A stretch of DNA of 64,000 bases from Pseudoalteromonas rubra (GCF_000967655.1 NZ_JXYA01000001.1:124001-188000), one strand, 5' to 3'. Positions 18,865 through 28,885 are shown, counted from the stretch's first letter. Notes: generated by a model not told the origin, from the letters alone. Numbers and translations are program-made.

Positions 18865-19757
18865 AATCGCCTTCCTCATCCTGTTTATAACAATCATTTT
18901 GAATATACAGCTATTTTTATCAAACACTTAAACGAAGTCTCTCAAAAAAAGAAATAGCAAGCCAAGAAAAAGGCAGTCACTTTTAAATACATGCTCCCCC
19001 CCTTCCTTCGGGAAAGGTTACTCAGGTACTGTGAGACAAGCGACCTTCCCCTGCGCCCACTTAAATGACTGGCATCTACACTTGCTTTCATCACGCGAAA
19101 ATGCGCACTTTACTCTGCGGGAAGTACAGTGATAGTAAAGGGGAGCAGTTAAACTTATTTGGCTCTTCCTTGCTACAGCCATCACTTTATATCCTCAACC
19201 CTGTAAGTGAAGCCTAAGCGCAGCTGGCATACCATAGCACGCCACATTTCGAGCCAGTGGCTTGCTTGATTTCCTGCAAGAGCACCCAGATACCTGGATG
19301 GGCAAAACCCTATTATTTAGCTGTTAGGTAGATGCCTTACAAAGTTCTTGCCGGACTATACATCAGTATTGCCGAAGCAGAAAAAGCACGGACGAGAAGG
19401 CTTGCACCTGCTATTCCGTGAGCCTACTCGGCTTTACACCTACTGGTACATCCATATGTTTCTTCCAAACTCTTTCTTTGGATGGCTTCCTTCATCCGTA
19501 AACTTGTACCTAAATCCATATGGCGGGGACAACATTTGTTATATTTATGATAGATTTGTTTTGTTGGCTTTGTTAAGGAATTAATAAAGGGCTTAACGTA
19601 AGTGACGCCTGCATGCGTCCTGAGTTTGCACTCTGAAAAATGCAATTAACGTTGAAACAGTTGGTCCATAAAAGCAACTGGATAAGTTTATCCATGATTT
19701 AATTGCTTTGTATCGCCGGCACGAAGTGTAGGTTATTAATATGTATTTAGAGGTCTT
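18865..19757. other. Long intergenic stretch with no convincing gene
   Basis: About 890 bases lie between two lipoprotein genes. Frames exist (for example 19348-19584) but have no ribosome binding site, odd composition and no recognisable features. Base composition drops to AT-rich after about 19460, continuing into the lipoprotein gene at 19758. A short hairpin (CCTTCCTTCGGGAAAGG, near 19002-19018) is the only structure noted. It may hold decayed sequence. Confidence 0.4.
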
Positions 19758-20192
19758 ATGAAGAAATTATTTGGGGCAGTACTTATTATTGGTTTATCTG
19801 GTTGTGCTAGCACACACATTCAAAAGGGAGTTGATGCCTCGAAAGAAAGCAGCTTCGCGGTGATACAAACAGAGACAGAAAAAGAACATACGTTCTTAAC
19901 CGGACTCGACCAACGTGTTGTAATTAAGTCTCTTAATGGAGAAATGTTAGCGCTTCCTGGGAATATTTACCCTGCTCCAGACGTTTTAAAAGTTACAAGC
20001 GGTGTCCACAAGATAGAAGTTCAGTATCGCCACCAAAACTCATACGCAGACGGCTGTGTTTGGGTTGATGCTATAGCAGGCAACACTTATCTGATCAGAA
20101 GAAAGCTTGTAAACTATGCCGTAACATTCTGGGTTGAAAATACAGATACCAATGAAGTGGTAGGGGGTATTTGCGGGTCTGAGCCTGAATAA
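19758..20192 (+). CDS. Putative lipoprotein (144 aa)
   Basis: The start at 19758 (GAGGTC about 8 bases upstream) gives a signal peptide with lipobox (LIIGLSGCAS). The mature part has a beta-rich pattern: EKEHTFLTGLDQRVVIKSLN, then PGNIYPAPDVLKVTSGVHKIEVQYRH, which is like the carbohydrate-binding/PEGA-like repeats found in some surface lipoproteins. Two Cys (DGCVWVDA, GGICGSEPE) could pair. No family assignment is secure. Its AT-richer codon use differs from its neighbours and suggests later acquisition. Confidence 0.8.
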   Translation: MKKLFGAVLIIGLSGCASTHIQKGVDASKESSFAVIQTETEKEHTFLTGLDQRVVIKSLNGEMLALPGNIYPAPDVLKVTSGVHKIEVQYRHQNSYADGCVWVDAIAGNTYLIRRKLVNYAVTFWVENTDTNEVVGGICGSEPE

Positions 20193-20511
20193 ACTTCGAA
20201 ATAAGTTGGTAGTGTCCACTTACCCTTCAATGGCATTGATATCGAGGACATTCACAATTAGAGCTTGAATGGGAATGCTGGTTCAACGTGGAAATATACC
20301 TACTTTTTCATTATAGATTTCAAGTGGAGTTTTGCAGTCAAGGCTCCTCCTTGAGTTTAAATTGTGCTCTGTTCACTGTATTTATTTGTGGGTTACAGTT
20401 GAGAAATCACTCACCTTTGGCAGGTAACTTCGAATTGGCTATTTATCTGCTCAACAGCTACTTTTACCAACTATGATAAGGCTGAGTAGTCTGGTTCCAG
20501 CACTTATTGAT
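20193..20511. other. Intergenic region, nothing recognised
   Basis: This is a 319-base gap between two convergent lipoprotein genes. A 62-codon frame at 20288 has no ribosome binding site and unlikely composition. No clear terminator hairpin was found. Confidence 0.4.
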
Positions 20512-21057
20512 TTACGGCTCTAAATCCAGATACTGCAAAAACCGGCAATACCTGCCTTCGCATACATCGGCAATCTCCTGCTTGCAGTGCGCACTTATCC
20601 CTTGCGGCAATGCAATGCCACTGTCTCCCATCATATAGGCACTAAAAATGCCTTTTTCCCCTTTATATAGCACGGGAAAGTTTACAGATATTGCGCTCCC
20701 ACCCAGATACCTCTCACCCCAACCAGGTACAGATATCACTATATCGCCATTCAAGCTATAACGTCCTGACATAGGTGCTGGGCGTTCAAATACTAACTCA
20801 CCATTTTCTGCGGTGCTTGATGATGGAAAGTAAAAGTTCAACACATCAAAGTCATACCCTGCGGTTGTGAATGAGTTATTGGGATCAGAAAATGACACCC
20901 GGTAAATAGGCATATCTGCTTCCGAGATAGAATATTCAAGCGCTGGAAAACACCCCTTTAGCTGGATGTCGTAATTAAAAAAGTAGCTGCATCCAGTCAA
21001 TAAAGTGCCCATCAATGTCAAACATATTGGTTTTAGTCTCGCCTTTAACTTCTGCAT
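20512..21057 (-). CDS. Lipoprotein, second of two paralogues
   Basis: The ATG at 21057 (MQKLKARLKPICLTLMGTLL) is preceded by AAGGGA and gives a 181-residue lipoprotein (lipobox LLTGC). It matches the protein at 18319-18864 along its whole length. Shared blocks are YDIQLKGCFPA, ENGELVFERPAPMSGR, PQGISAHCKQEIA and CRFLQYLD, and most bases are identical in the 3' third. The central part (residues about 50-90 and 135-150) differs most. The function is unknown. Confidence 0.82.
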   Translation of the reverse strand: MQKLKARLKPICLTLMGTLLTGCSYFFNYDIQLKGCFPALEYSISEADMPIYRVSFSDPNNSFTTAGYDFDVLNFYFPSSSTAENGELVFERPAPMSGRYSLNGDIVISVPGWGERYLGGSAISVNFPVLYKGEKGIFSAYMMGDSGIALPQGISAHCKQEIADVCEGRYCRFLQYLDLEP

Positions 21058-21350
21058 GCGTATTTCCCTTGCTCTGTTTAGATGCCATGATTGAAACATA
21101 GCCAGTTTAATCAAAAAATACAATGAGTTGCTTAAAACTCAAAGCATCAATGAAGTTCTATTCCTTGATGCTTTCACATACCCCGGTGACGCTCCTGCAA
21201 ACTCATAAGTGTTTTTTGGGATGTGTGGTGCGTATATGATGTCGGGACACAAACACCGCAAAATAATTACAACCAATAACAAATAACGCAGACACGTTAA
21301 CTGGGATATTGATTACTGTATTTTTAAATTAAAAACGCAAAGGAAATATC

Positions 21351-21980
21351 ATGCTAACTAAGCTCGTTACACTCACAGGGTTCTCATTGTTACTTACAGG
21401 CTGTATTCAGGACAGTAATGCAAGCAGCAAAGTAAGCCATTCACCGGCAGCAAACACAGTGCAGGCCAAAGCAACGCATGCACAACAGAGCTCCCCCAGG
21501 CAGAGTCAACCTGATATCACAATGCGCGAGGCCTCGGCGGAAATACTCTTCAGCAGCGAGTATATCGATCCCTGGCAAAGTGCGCCCAAACACATTAGTG
21601 TGTTAAATAATGCCACTGATTTTCAGGAAAAGTTCGATGAATACACCATTGAGCAGCTTGCGGAAATCGACTTTAAAACGCACAGTGTGGTGCTTTTTGA
21701 TATGGGAACACGTGATAAAAATAGCTGTGGACGCGAATACCAATTCGATGCCGTTAATGCAGAAATATTAACGGCCAGTTATGAGTCAAGCACGGGCACC
21801 CCTTTGGCAACTAAAACCACTCGAGTGAACATTGAAACGCGACAGTGTCTGCCCGATCAAGAAGCCTGTGTTGAAGTCTATGAGGCGCACCGCCCCTACT
21901 ACTTCTTTGTTATTGAACGAGAAGGCGAACTTAGTGTGACAGAATCCGTCTCATTCGCTAACTGTCAACCACCTGAATAG
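21351..21980 (+). CDS. Putative lipoprotein (209 aa)
   Basis: The ATG has AAAGGAA upstream. The signal peptide ends in the lipobox LLLTGC. A Ser/Gln/Ala-rich linker (residues about 25-55) leads to a globular part with HSVVLFDMGTRDKNSCGREY and a Cys-containing segment (ETRQCLPDQEACVEVYEAHR). The domain resembles small secreted proteins that bind to the envelope, but no family is recognised. It is transcribed alone, divergent from the lipoprotein gene at 21057. Confidence 0.8.
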   Translation: MLTKLVTLTGFSLLLTGCIQDSNASSKVSHSPAANTVQAKATHAQQSSPRQSQPDITMREASAEILFSSEYIDPWQSAPKHISVLNNATDFQEKFDEYTIEQLAEIDFKTHSVVLFDMGTRDKNSCGREYQFDAVNAEILTASYESSTGTPLATKTTRVNIETRQCLPDQEACVEVYEAHRPYYFFVIEREGELSVTESVSFANCQPPE

Positions 21981-22084
21981 TAATAACACACGACAGTGAC
22001 GCAGGGCCATCATTCTGCTTCACCGGTTTTCAGCGTCGCTGTGCTTAAGTCTTACCTGAATAGGCGTGAACGTTAATAAGCAAA

Positions 22085-22116
22085 CAAGCAGGCATAGTAA
22101 GCATTATGCCTGCTTG
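22085..22116 (-). terminator. Terminator of parC
   Basis: A 12-bp perfect stem (CAAGCAGGCATA / TATGCCTGCTTG) with an 8-base loop begins 9 bases after the parC stop. On the minus strand it is followed by TTTGC, a modest T tract. Confidence 0.75.
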
Positions 22117-22124
22117 CTGGAGCA

Positions 22125-24431
22125 TTAAGACTCGTCTGCTGGCTGCTCGCTGTCGTCAGCTTCAGCGACGTCATTGCCGTTATGCTCAATCTCAAACCCA
22201 TCAACCCGTTGCAGGCCTCTGGGCAGCTTGTTACCGCGACGACCGCGTTCACCATAGTAGTGTTCAAGGTCACCGGGTTTGAGCGTCAGTTTGCGCTTAC
22301 CGGCATGTAAGGTCACGGCACAGCCATCCGGGATTGCGGCGAGCACTTTTACAAACTCCTCGCGGGCCTGTACTTTGGCACTCGGGATAGAGATGATCTT
22401 GTTACCTTTACCTTTGGCCAGCTTTGGCAGGTCGCGCAATGGGAATATCAGCATCCGGCCTTCATTAGAAATGGCCATACACCGGTCGGTCGCCACATCA
22501 CCCACTGTGATGGGGGCCATCAGCTCAGCCCCTTTCGGGATGCTGACCAGGGCCTTACCGTTTTTGTTTTTACTGACCAGGTCGTTAAACTCGGCAATAA
22601 AACCGTAGCCGCCATCGGTGGCCATCAGGTAAAGCGACTGCTCTTCACCCATCACTACATGTTCAAAGTTGGTGCCCGCGGCCAGGTTAAAGCGCCCGGT
22701 CATGGGCTCCCCCTGACTACGCGCCGATGGCAGGCTATGCGCATCGGTGGCAAATGCCCGGCCAGAGCTGTCGAGGAACACCGCCGGCTGATTACTACGG
22801 CCTTTGGCCGATGCCTTGTAACTGTCTCCGGCGCGATAATTGAGCCCTTCGGCATCAATGTCGTGGCCTTTGGCAACCCGGGCCCAGCCTTTTTCAGACA
22901 GCACCACAGTGACGGATTCCGATGGAATAAGGTCTTTCTCGCTCAGCGCTTTGGCTTCAAGGCGCTCAACAACCGGTGAGCGGCGCTCATCACCGTACAA
23001 TTCGGCGGCTTCGCGGATTTCTTTTTTCAGCAGCGTCGACATTCTGCGCTCTGAGCCCAGCGTTTGCTCCAACTTGTCGCGCTCGGCGCTCAGTTCATCC
23101 TGCTCGCCACGGATCTTCATTTCTTCAAGCTTCGCCAGGTGGCGCAGCTTTAAGTCTAAAATGGCTTCGGCTTGTTTGTCCGACAGTCCAAAGCGGCTCA
23201 TTAACTCGTCTTTGGGCTTGTCTTCGGTGCGGATGATTTCAATCACTTCGTCGATATTCAAAAAGGCAATCATTAAACCTTCAAGAATATGCAAACGCGC
23301 CAGCACCTTATCGAGGCGATACTGCAAGCGACGGCGCACCGTATCGCGACGGAACACCAGCCACTCGGCCAGGATAGTACGAAGGTCTTTGACCTGAGGA
23401 CGCCCATCCAGGCCAATCATGTTGAGGTTAACCCGGTAGTTCTTTTCCAGATCTGTGGTGGCAAACAAGTGGGCCATCAGTGGCTCAACTTTGACCCGGT
23501 TAGAGCGCGGTACCACCACGATGCGGGTTGGGTTTTCGTGATCCGATTCATCACGCAAGTCAGCGACCATAGGCAGCTTTTTGGCCGTCATCTGCGCCGC
23601 AATTTGTTCCAGCACCTTAGCACCGGATACCTGATGAGGCAGCGCGGTGATCACCACTTCGCCCTGATCTTCTTCATACACCGCACGCATTTTAATCGAG
23701 CCGCGTCCGGTGGTGTAAATCTTCTGGATCTCGGCTTTCGGTGTGATGATCTCGGCTTCAGTTGGATAGTCCGGCGCCTGCACCATCTCCAGCACTTCTT
23801 CCAGTGTGGTTTTCGGCTTGTCCAGCAAGGTACAGCAAGCTTCAGCCAGCTCACGCACGTTATGCGGCGGGATGTCTGTGGCCATGCCCACGGCAATCCC
23901 GGTCACACCGTTAAGCAGGATGTGCGGCAATCGTGCCGGCAGCACCATAGGCTCATTCATGGTGCCATCAAAGTTGGGGATCCAGTCAACCGTGCCCTGG
24001 CCTAATTCTTTGAGTAGTACTTCTGAAAATTTAGACAAGCGCGCTTCGGTATAACGCATCGCAGCGAACGACTTAGGATCGTCAGCCGCACCCCAGTTAC
24101 CCTGACCATCTATCAGCGGGTAGCGGTAGGAGAATGGCTGGGCCATCAGTACCATGGCTTCGTAACAAGCGCTGTCGCCGTGCGGGTGGTATTTACCCAG
24201 CACGTCACCCACAGTACGGGCAGATTTTTTATATTTGGCTGCGGCCGACAGGCCCAGCTCGCTCATGGCATACACAATACGCCGTTGCACTGGCTTCAGG
24301 CCGTCGCCAATGTGTGGCAGGGCCCGGTCCATGATCACATACATGGAGTAATTGAGATAGGCGTCTTCTGTGAAGCGGCCCATCGCCAGTTGTTCAATCC
24401 CCTGTAAGGACAGGGTTTGCGGATCTGTCAT
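22125..24431 (-). CDS. parC: DNA topoisomerase IV subunit A
   Basis: ParC is the DNA-cutting subunit of topoisomerase IV, which unlinks daughter chromosomes. The protein has 768 residues (E. coli 752). The catalytic Tyr is Y127 in [10 protein letters not shown]. The quinolone region [15 protein letters not shown] has Ser87 and Glu91, equal to E. coli Ser80 and Glu84, the drug-sensitive residues. Residues from about 500 form the beta-pinwheel C-terminal domain ([26 protein letters not shown]). The last residues are acidic. It follows parE by 80 bases on the same strand. Confidence 0.97.
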   Translation of the reverse strand: MTDPQTLSLQGIEQLAMGRFTEDAYLNYSMYVIMDRALPHIGDGLKPVQRRIVYAMSELGLSAAAKYKKSARTVGDVLGKYHPHGDSACYEAMVLMAQPFSYRYPLIDGQGNWGAADDPKSFAAMRYTEARLSKFSEVLLKELGQGTVDWIPNFDGTMNEPMVLPARLPHILLNGVTGIAVGMATDIPPHNVRELAEACCTLLDKPKTTLEEVLEMVQAPDYPTEAEIITPKAEIQKIYTTGRGSIKMRAVYEEDQGEVVITALPHQVSGAKVLEQIAAQMTAKKLPMVADLRDESDHENPTRIVVVPRSNRVKVEPLMAHLFATTDLEKNYRVNLNMIGLDGRPQVKDLRTILAEWLVFRRDTVRRRLQYRLDKVLARLHILEGLMIAFLNIDEVIEIIRTEDKPKDELMSRFGLSDKQAEAILDLKLRHLAKLEEMKIRGEQDELSAERDKLEQTLGSERRMSTLLKKEIREAAELYGDERRSPVVERLEAKALSEKDLIPSESVTVVLSEKGWARVAKGHDIDAEGLNYRAGDSYKASAKGRSNQPAVFLDSSGRAFATDAHSLPSARSQGEPMTGRFNLAAGTNFEHVVMGEEQSLYLMATDGGYGFIAEFNDLVSKNKNGKALVSIPKGAELMAPITVGDVATDRCMAISNEGRMLIFPLRDLPKLAKGKGNKIISIPSAKVQAREEFVKVLAAIPDGCAVTLHAGKRKLTLKPGDLEHYYGERGRRGNKLPRGLQRVDGFEIEHNGNDVAEADDSEQPADES

Positions 24432-24511
24432 GATACACCTTATTGTTTGTTGTACCGCACACGAGTTATCGCGTTGGCGTAATCATCCGAATTCAGTTGT
24501 CGGCAGCAAGC

Positions 24512-26401
24512 TCACACTTCTGCCTTATCACCATGTTGTTCCAGCCAGGTCTTTCGGTCGCCGGCACGCTTCTTGGCCAGTAGCATGTCCATCACTTCAA
24601 GCGTCTCCTCTGGCTCATCCAGGGTCAGTTGCACCAGACGGCGGGTGTTGGGGTCCATGGTGGTTTCGCGCAGCTGCATTGGGTTCATTTCACCCAAACC
24701 TTTAAAGCGCTGTACGTTGACTTTGCCGCGCTTTTTCTCAGCTTCAATGCGATCTAAAATGCCGCGTTTTTCGTCTTCATCCAGCGCATAATACACTTCT
24801 TTACCCACGTCGATACGGAACAACGGCGGCATGGCCACATACACATGACCACGGCGCACCAGCTCAGGGAAGTGCTTTACAAACAAGGCACACAATAAAG
24901 TGGCAATGTGCAGTCCGTCGGAGTCAGCATCGGCAAGAATACAGACTTTACCGTAGCGCAGCGCCGACAGGTCTTCGGAGTCCGGGTCAATGCCCAGCGC
25001 CACTGAAATATCGTGGACTTCCTGCGAGGCCAAAATCTGCCCGGAGTCGACCTCCCAGGTATTTAAAATTTTACCCCGCAGCGGCATGATGGCCTGAAAC
25101 TCACGGTCGCGCGCCTGTTTGGCAGAGCCGCCCGCCGAGTCCCCTTCCACCAAAAACAGCTCAGAACGTTCGGTTTCTGAGCCCGAGCAATCGGTGAGTT
25201 TACCGGGTAGCGCTGGGCCACTGGTGACCTTTTTACGCACCACTTTCTTGGCCGCACGCATACGTTTTTGTGCATTGCTAATACACAGCTCTGCCAAGGC
25301 TTCGGCGGTGTCGGTGTGTTCATTCAGCCACAGGCTGAAAGCATCTTTGACAATCCCCGAGACAAACGTCGCGCAAGAGCGCGATGACAGTTTTTCTTTG
25401 GTCTGACCGGCAAACTGCGGATCCTGCATTTTCACCGATAACACATAGCTACACTTATCCCAGACATCGTCGGGGGTCAGCTTTACGCCACGTGGTAACA
25501 GGTTACGGAATTCACAAAACTCGCGCATGGCTTCCAGCAAGCCCTGGCGCAGGCCATTGACGTGCGTGCCGCCTTGCGCAGTTGGGATCAGGTTCACATA
25601 ACTTTCGGTGATCGACTCGCCACCCTCTGGCAGCCAGTGCAATGCCCAGTCAACGCCTTCGGTGGAGCCACTGAAGCTGCCCACGAACGGGCTTTGCGGC
25701 AAGGTCTCAAAACCTTTAGAGCTGTCTTTTAAGTAATCTTCCAGGCCCGACTCGTAGCACCACTCCTGCGTTTCTTTAGTTTGTTTATTGATGAAACGAA
25801 TGCGCAGGCCCGGGCACAATACGGCCTTGGCTTTGAGCAGGTAGTTAAGCTTGCTAAGCGAGAAGTTGGCGGAATCAAAATAGCTGGGATCGGGCCAAAA
25901 CTGCACTGAGGTACCGGTATTGCGTTTACCAACCGTGCCCGTGACTTCTAAGTCTTCGACCTTGTCGCCATGCTCGAATGCCATCTGATAGACCTGGGCA
26001 TCGCGCTTAACCGTGATTTCAACCCGGGTTGATAAGGCATTCACTACCGAGATACCGACCCCGTGCAGACCACCGGAAAACTGATAGTTTTTATTGGAGA
26101 ATTTACCACCCGCGTGCAGCTTGGTCAGGATCAGCTCAACCCCTGGGATCCCTTCTTCAGGGTGAATATCCACCGGCATGCCGCGTCCGTCGTCAATCAC
26201 CTGTAGCGAATTGTCTTCATGCAGGATCACATCGATCTTGCTGGCATGGCCGGCCAGGGCTTCGTCGACACTGTTGTCTATGACTTCCTGACCCAGGTGG
26301 TTTGGCCGCGTGGTGTCGGTATACATGCCAGGGCGGCGTTTCACCGGCTCCAGGCCATTCAACACCTCAATGGCTTCGGCATTATAATTCTGCTGACTCA
26401 T
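24512..26401 (-). CDS. parE: DNA topoisomerase IV subunit B
   Basis: ParE is the ATPase subunit that pairs with ParC. The 629-residue protein begins with the GHKL ATPase domain (EVIDNSVDEALAG, VIDDGRGMPVDIH, GGLHGVGISVVNALS), followed by the transducer domain. The TOPRIM domain (FLVEGDSAGGSAKQARDR and ILADADSDGLHIATLL) and the C-terminal QRFKGLGEMNP block complete the typical layout. The ATG overlaps the stop of yqiA by four bases, so it is translationally coupled to the cpdA operon. Confidence 0.97.
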   Translation of the reverse strand: MSQQNYNAEAIEVLNGLEPVKRRPGMYTDTTRPNHLGQEVIDNSVDEALAGHASKIDVILHEDNSLQVIDDGRGMPVDIHPEEGIPGVELILTKLHAGGKFSNKNYQFSGGLHGVGISVVNALSTRVEITVKRDAQVYQMAFEHGDKVEDLEVTGTVGKRNTGTSVQFWPDPSYFDSANFSLSKLNYLLKAKAVLCPGLRIRFINKQTKETQEWCYESGLEDYLKDSSKGFETLPQSPFVGSFSGSTEGVDWALHWLPEGGESITESYVNLIPTAQGGTHVNGLRQGLLEAMREFCEFRNLLPRGVKLTPDDVWDKCSYVLSVKMQDPQFAGQTKEKLSSRSCATFVSGIVKDAFSLWLNEHTDTAEALAELCISNAQKRMRAAKKVVRKKVTSGPALPGKLTDCSGSETERSELFLVEGDSAGGSAKQARDREFQAIMPLRGKILNTWEVDSGQILASQEVHDISVALGIDPDSEDLSALRYGKVCILADADSDGLHIATLLCALFVKHFPELVRRGHVYVAMPPLFRIDVGKEVYYALDEDEKRGILDRIEAEKKRGKVNVQRFKGLGEMNPMQLRETTMDPNTRRLVQLTLDEPEETLEVMDMLLAKKRAGDRKTWLEQHGDKAEV

Positions 26402-26994
26402 AATTGGATCTGATTTTCTTCGTTTGTGTTGGTGATTTCAAGAAACCTGACTAGGGTGTCAAAGTAACGCTCAAAACCCATAAAACTATGATCCCCGCCA
26501 AACTCAATATGGCCGGGGCTGGCGCTGAAGTAGTTCACTGCCTGTTGATAGGGTAACACTTCATCGCCGCTTTGTTGTAGCAATAATATATTTTCTGGTG
26601 CGTGCAGCGACTCAACGTAGAGCTGACGCAAAGTGTTTACATGCTGGTGTGTCAGCGTGTAATGCTGTTGCTGATAGGGATTATACTGAGGTCCGAGATA
26701 ATCATGCAACAATTCAAACGGGCGCACTGCCGGGTTCACCACCACAGCGCGCAAACCATGTTGTTGCGACAAGTAAGTGGCGTAGTAGCCACCCAAAGAG
26801 CTGCCAACCAGCGCAGTGTCTGCATCCAGCAGGTGTTCAAGCTGTATAATGGCAATGGCCGGATCGTAATGTAAACGAGGCGTAAGGTAAGTACATTCAA
26901 ACGAATGTTGCGCAAGCCATTGGCCTAATTGTTGCGCCTTAAAGGATTGCTCTGAGCTGTTAAAGCCATGAATATAGATTAATTTGCGAGCCAT
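26398..26994 (-). CDS. yqiA: YqiA-type esterase (UPF0227/alpha-beta hydrolase)
   Basis: The 198-residue protein has a small alpha/beta hydrolase fold. IYIHGFNSSEQSFKAQQLG is at the N-terminus. The nucleophile elbow is ALVGSSLGGYYATYLSQQHG (Ser about residue 63). A C-terminal Asp/His pair lies in QQSGDEVLPY and GGDHSFMGFE. E. coli YqiA hydrolyses short acyl esters in vitro; the physiological role is not settled. It overlaps cpdA by 16 bases and parE by 4, inside one operon. Confidence 0.93.
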   Translation of the reverse strand: MARKLIYIHGFNSSEQSFKAQQLGQWLAQHSFECTYLTPRLHYDPAIAIIQLEHLLDADTALVGSSLGGYYATYLSQQHGLRAVVVNPAVRPFELLHDYLGPQYNPYQQQHYTLTHQHVNTLRQLYVESLHAPENILLLQQSGDEVLPYQQAVNYFSASPGHIEFGGDHSFMGFERYFDTLVRFLEITNTNEENQIQL

Positions 26995-27752
26995 TTTACC
27001 TCAGTGTGCAAGCCTTTTGCGCTCCAGTGAATAAGCCGATAGGCAGGCCCTAAATTATGCTGCTGCCAGTCTGCGGTGTGTTTAGCAAACTGGATAGACG
27101 TCGCCGGTGTGGCATACACAGGCAGAGTACGAAACGACTGCGCATAGGCATGGTGCACATGGCCATGAATGAGTGCCTCAACACGCTGACTGTCGACCAG
27201 TGTATTGAGCAGCTGAGGGCCGTTTTCCAGCATATGTTTATCGAGGTAGCCGTCAATCGGGAGCGGATGATGATGACAAAACGCCAGTACCGGTCTTGAT
27301 GCTGCGCAGAGCACAGCCTCAAGCTCAGCCAGATGCGCAGCCTCGCACCAGCCCGCGGGCGTAGGGCCTTTGCTGTTAAGCAGTAATATGTCGCCCTGCT
27401 CGCACCGTAAATGCTTAGCGGCACTGATCTGTCCCTCGCTGATCTGCGCCAGCAAGGTCAGGTCATCGTGATTACCCGGCACCCAAAACAGTGGGCAGTC
27501 GAGCGCCGATTGCGCCACCAGCTCGGCAAACAGCGCATAAGACTCAGCACTGTGGTCCTGAGTTAAGTCGCCACCAAACACCACACCATCAAGCCCTTCC
27601 CCGGCGAGTGCATCGAGCACGCTGACAAAGTGTGCGGCGGTATTGACCTCAAAATAACAGCCCTCACGGCTGCCAAACAGGTGGCTGTCTGTGATGTGCG
27701 CCAGGCGTAACTGTGCAGCGCTAAACTGATGTGATTGCTTAAACCAGGCCAT
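26979..27752 (-). CDS. cpdA: 3',5'-cyclic AMP phosphodiesterase
   Basis: CpdA degrades cAMP and so lowers CRP activity. The 257-residue class III phosphodiesterase shows the metallophosphatase motifs in order: HITDSHLF, FGGDLTQD, VPGNHDDL, FCHHHPLP and IHGHVHHAY. These supply the dinuclear metal ligands. It overlaps both yqiB (14 bases) and yqiA (16 bases). The gene order nudF-yqiB-cpdA-yqiA-parE is the same as in E. coli. Confidence 0.95.
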   Translation of the reverse strand: MAWFKQSHQFSAAQLRLAHITDSHLFGSREGCYFEVNTAAHFVSVLDALAGEGLDGVVFGGDLTQDHSAESYALFAELVAQSALDCPLFWVPGNHDDLTLLAQISEGQISAAKHLRCEQGDILLLNSKGPTPAGWCEAAHLAELEAVLCAASRPVLAFCHHHPLPIDGYLDKHMLENGPQLLNTLVDSQRVEALIHGHVHHAYAQSFRTLPVYATPATSIQFAKHTADWQQHNLGPAYRLIHWSAKGLHTEVKWLAN

Positions 27753-28179
27753 TATTGACGTCCCAGTTGAGTGGCACCCGGCCGCTTTCCAGGCAAGCCA
27801 TTAACCAGTCGGCCAAAAAGGCGTTGAGCTGATATTTTTCGTCTTTGTGGTGCATATCCGGATTTGGATAGCGATAAGACGGTTTGATGCGCTGATGAAA
27901 ATCGTGGTGGATCACTTCTGCCACTTTGGCATCGTGATACAAGCGTACAGACAAAGCAAAATCATCCAGATGGGCACTGATCTGTTGCTTTTGGACCACG
28001 GCAATATCTGTGGTGTAGCGGGCAATACCATCAATGCGGATCTGGTAACTGGCCGCGCCAAGGTGCAGCTCACGACTGTTACCCAATGATTCCTCAGGTA
28101 GCAGTTTTAGCGCTCGCAAATAATTGCGCTCGCACAGGGTGATATATTTGGGTAATGACTGGATGTACTCTTTTTGCAT
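27739..28179 (-). CDS. yqiB: YqiB, DUF1249 family protein
   Basis: This 146-residue cytoplasmic protein has the family hallmarks YIQSLPKYITLCERNYLRALKLLP at the start (here cut by residue 24) and RLYHDAKVAEVIHHDFHQRI in the middle. The function is unknown. It lies 24 bases after nudF and overlaps cpdA, as in E. coli. Confidence 0.92.
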   Translation of the reverse strand: MQKEYIQSLPKYITLCERNYLRALKLLPEESLGNSRELHLGAASYQIRIDGIARYTTDIAVVQKQQISAHLDDFALSVRLYHDAKVAEVIHHDFHQRIKPSYRYPNPDMHHKDEKYQLNAFLADWLMACLESGRVPLNWDVNNGLV

Positions 28180-28203
28180 AACCGGGTGTAAAACAACCTC
28201 ACT

Positions 28204-28833
28204 TTAAATCGGCTGAGCGTGCCACTGCGCCAGCATTTTGGCTTTGTGTAACGCCAACCATTGTAGACTAATCACCGTCGCAGCGTTATCAATTTCCTCA
28301 TTTTCGAGCCGCGCCAAGGCATCGCGAAACGGCATTACATGTACTTTAATGTCTTCGCCTTCTTCGGGCAAACCATAGATCCCTCCCGCCTGGCTCAGAT
28401 CGGCTTTAGCAAGGTAAAGGTATAAACGCTCCGTTGAGCCGCCCGGGCTGGATAAATACGACGTCATGTAATGCAACTCATCCAGTGCCAGACCGGCCTC
28501 TTCCATCGCTTCTTTGCGCACCACCCCTTCGTAATCCTCGCTACCCTCAGCCATACCTGCAATGCACTCCAGCAACCAGGGCGAATCTTTGGTTGCCAGC
28601 GCCCCGATACGGATCTGCTCAATCAGTAAAACCTGATCGGTGGCAGGGTCGTAAGGCAATACAGCCACAGCATGGCCGCGCTCTAAAATCTCACGCTGGA
28701 TAGTCTGCGACTGACCACCGGCAAACAGCGCATGTTTAAAGCGATACAAGTCAATCTTAAAGAATTTGTTATAGCAGCGTTCAGGCTCATCTAACACCAC
28801 GTCCTGATGATTAAATTGTGCAACCGGTTTCAT
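28204..28833 (-). CDS. nudF: ADP-ribose pyrophosphatase
   Basis: NudF splits ADP-ribose to AMP and ribose-5-phosphate. The 209-residue protein has the Nudix box at GMAEGSEDYEGVV followed by RKEAMEEAGL. The canonical Arg of the RE-x2-EE core is Lys here, a conservative change; the metal-binding Glu residues are intact. The N-terminal strand block HAVAVLPYDPATDQVLLIEQ and the domain-swap segment fit the family. It is first in the operon to parE and divergent from tolC. Confidence 0.93.
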   Translation of the reverse strand: MKPVAQFNHQDVVLDEPERCYNKFFKIDLYRFKHALFAGGQSQTIQREILERGHAVAVLPYDPATDQVLLIEQIRIGALATKDSPWLLECIAGMAEGSEDYEGVVRKEAMEEAGLALDELHYMTSYLSSPGGSTERLYLYLAKADLSQAGGIYGLPEEGEDIKVHVMPFRDALARLENEEIDNAATVISLQWLALHKAKMLAQWHAQPI

Positions 28834-28858
28834 AGTTCATCTCATTTTTTTCGCGATC

Positions 28859-28885
28859 GGGGTTTAATTTTTAACCCTAAACCCC
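28859..28885. promoter_or_regulatory. Interrupted palindrome ahead of nudF
   Basis: GGGGTTTA and TAAACCCC are separated by 11 AT-rich bases. The dyad lies 26-52 bases upstream of the nudF ATG, so it is in the leader or promoter of that operon. It may be an operator or an RNA hairpin; no binding protein is suggested. Confidence 0.4.

Noticed and set aside
19332..19421. 29-codon frame (MPYKVLAGLYISIAEAEK)
   Set aside because: It has only a weak ribosome binding site and no paralogue or context, so it is not supported as a gene.
19322..19650. GTTAGGT and GCTTAAC motifs that resemble integron attC core sites
   Set aside because: The paired sites of an attC do not occur at the right places, and no integrase or cassette pattern is seen. 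The match is probably by chance.
20288..20476. 62-codon frame MEIYLLFHYR
   Set aside because: No ribosome binding site and unlikely composition.
24150..24200. Possible quinolone-resistance changes in parC
   Set aside because: Ser87 and Glu91 equal the sensitive residues at E. coli positions 80 and 84; no change seen.
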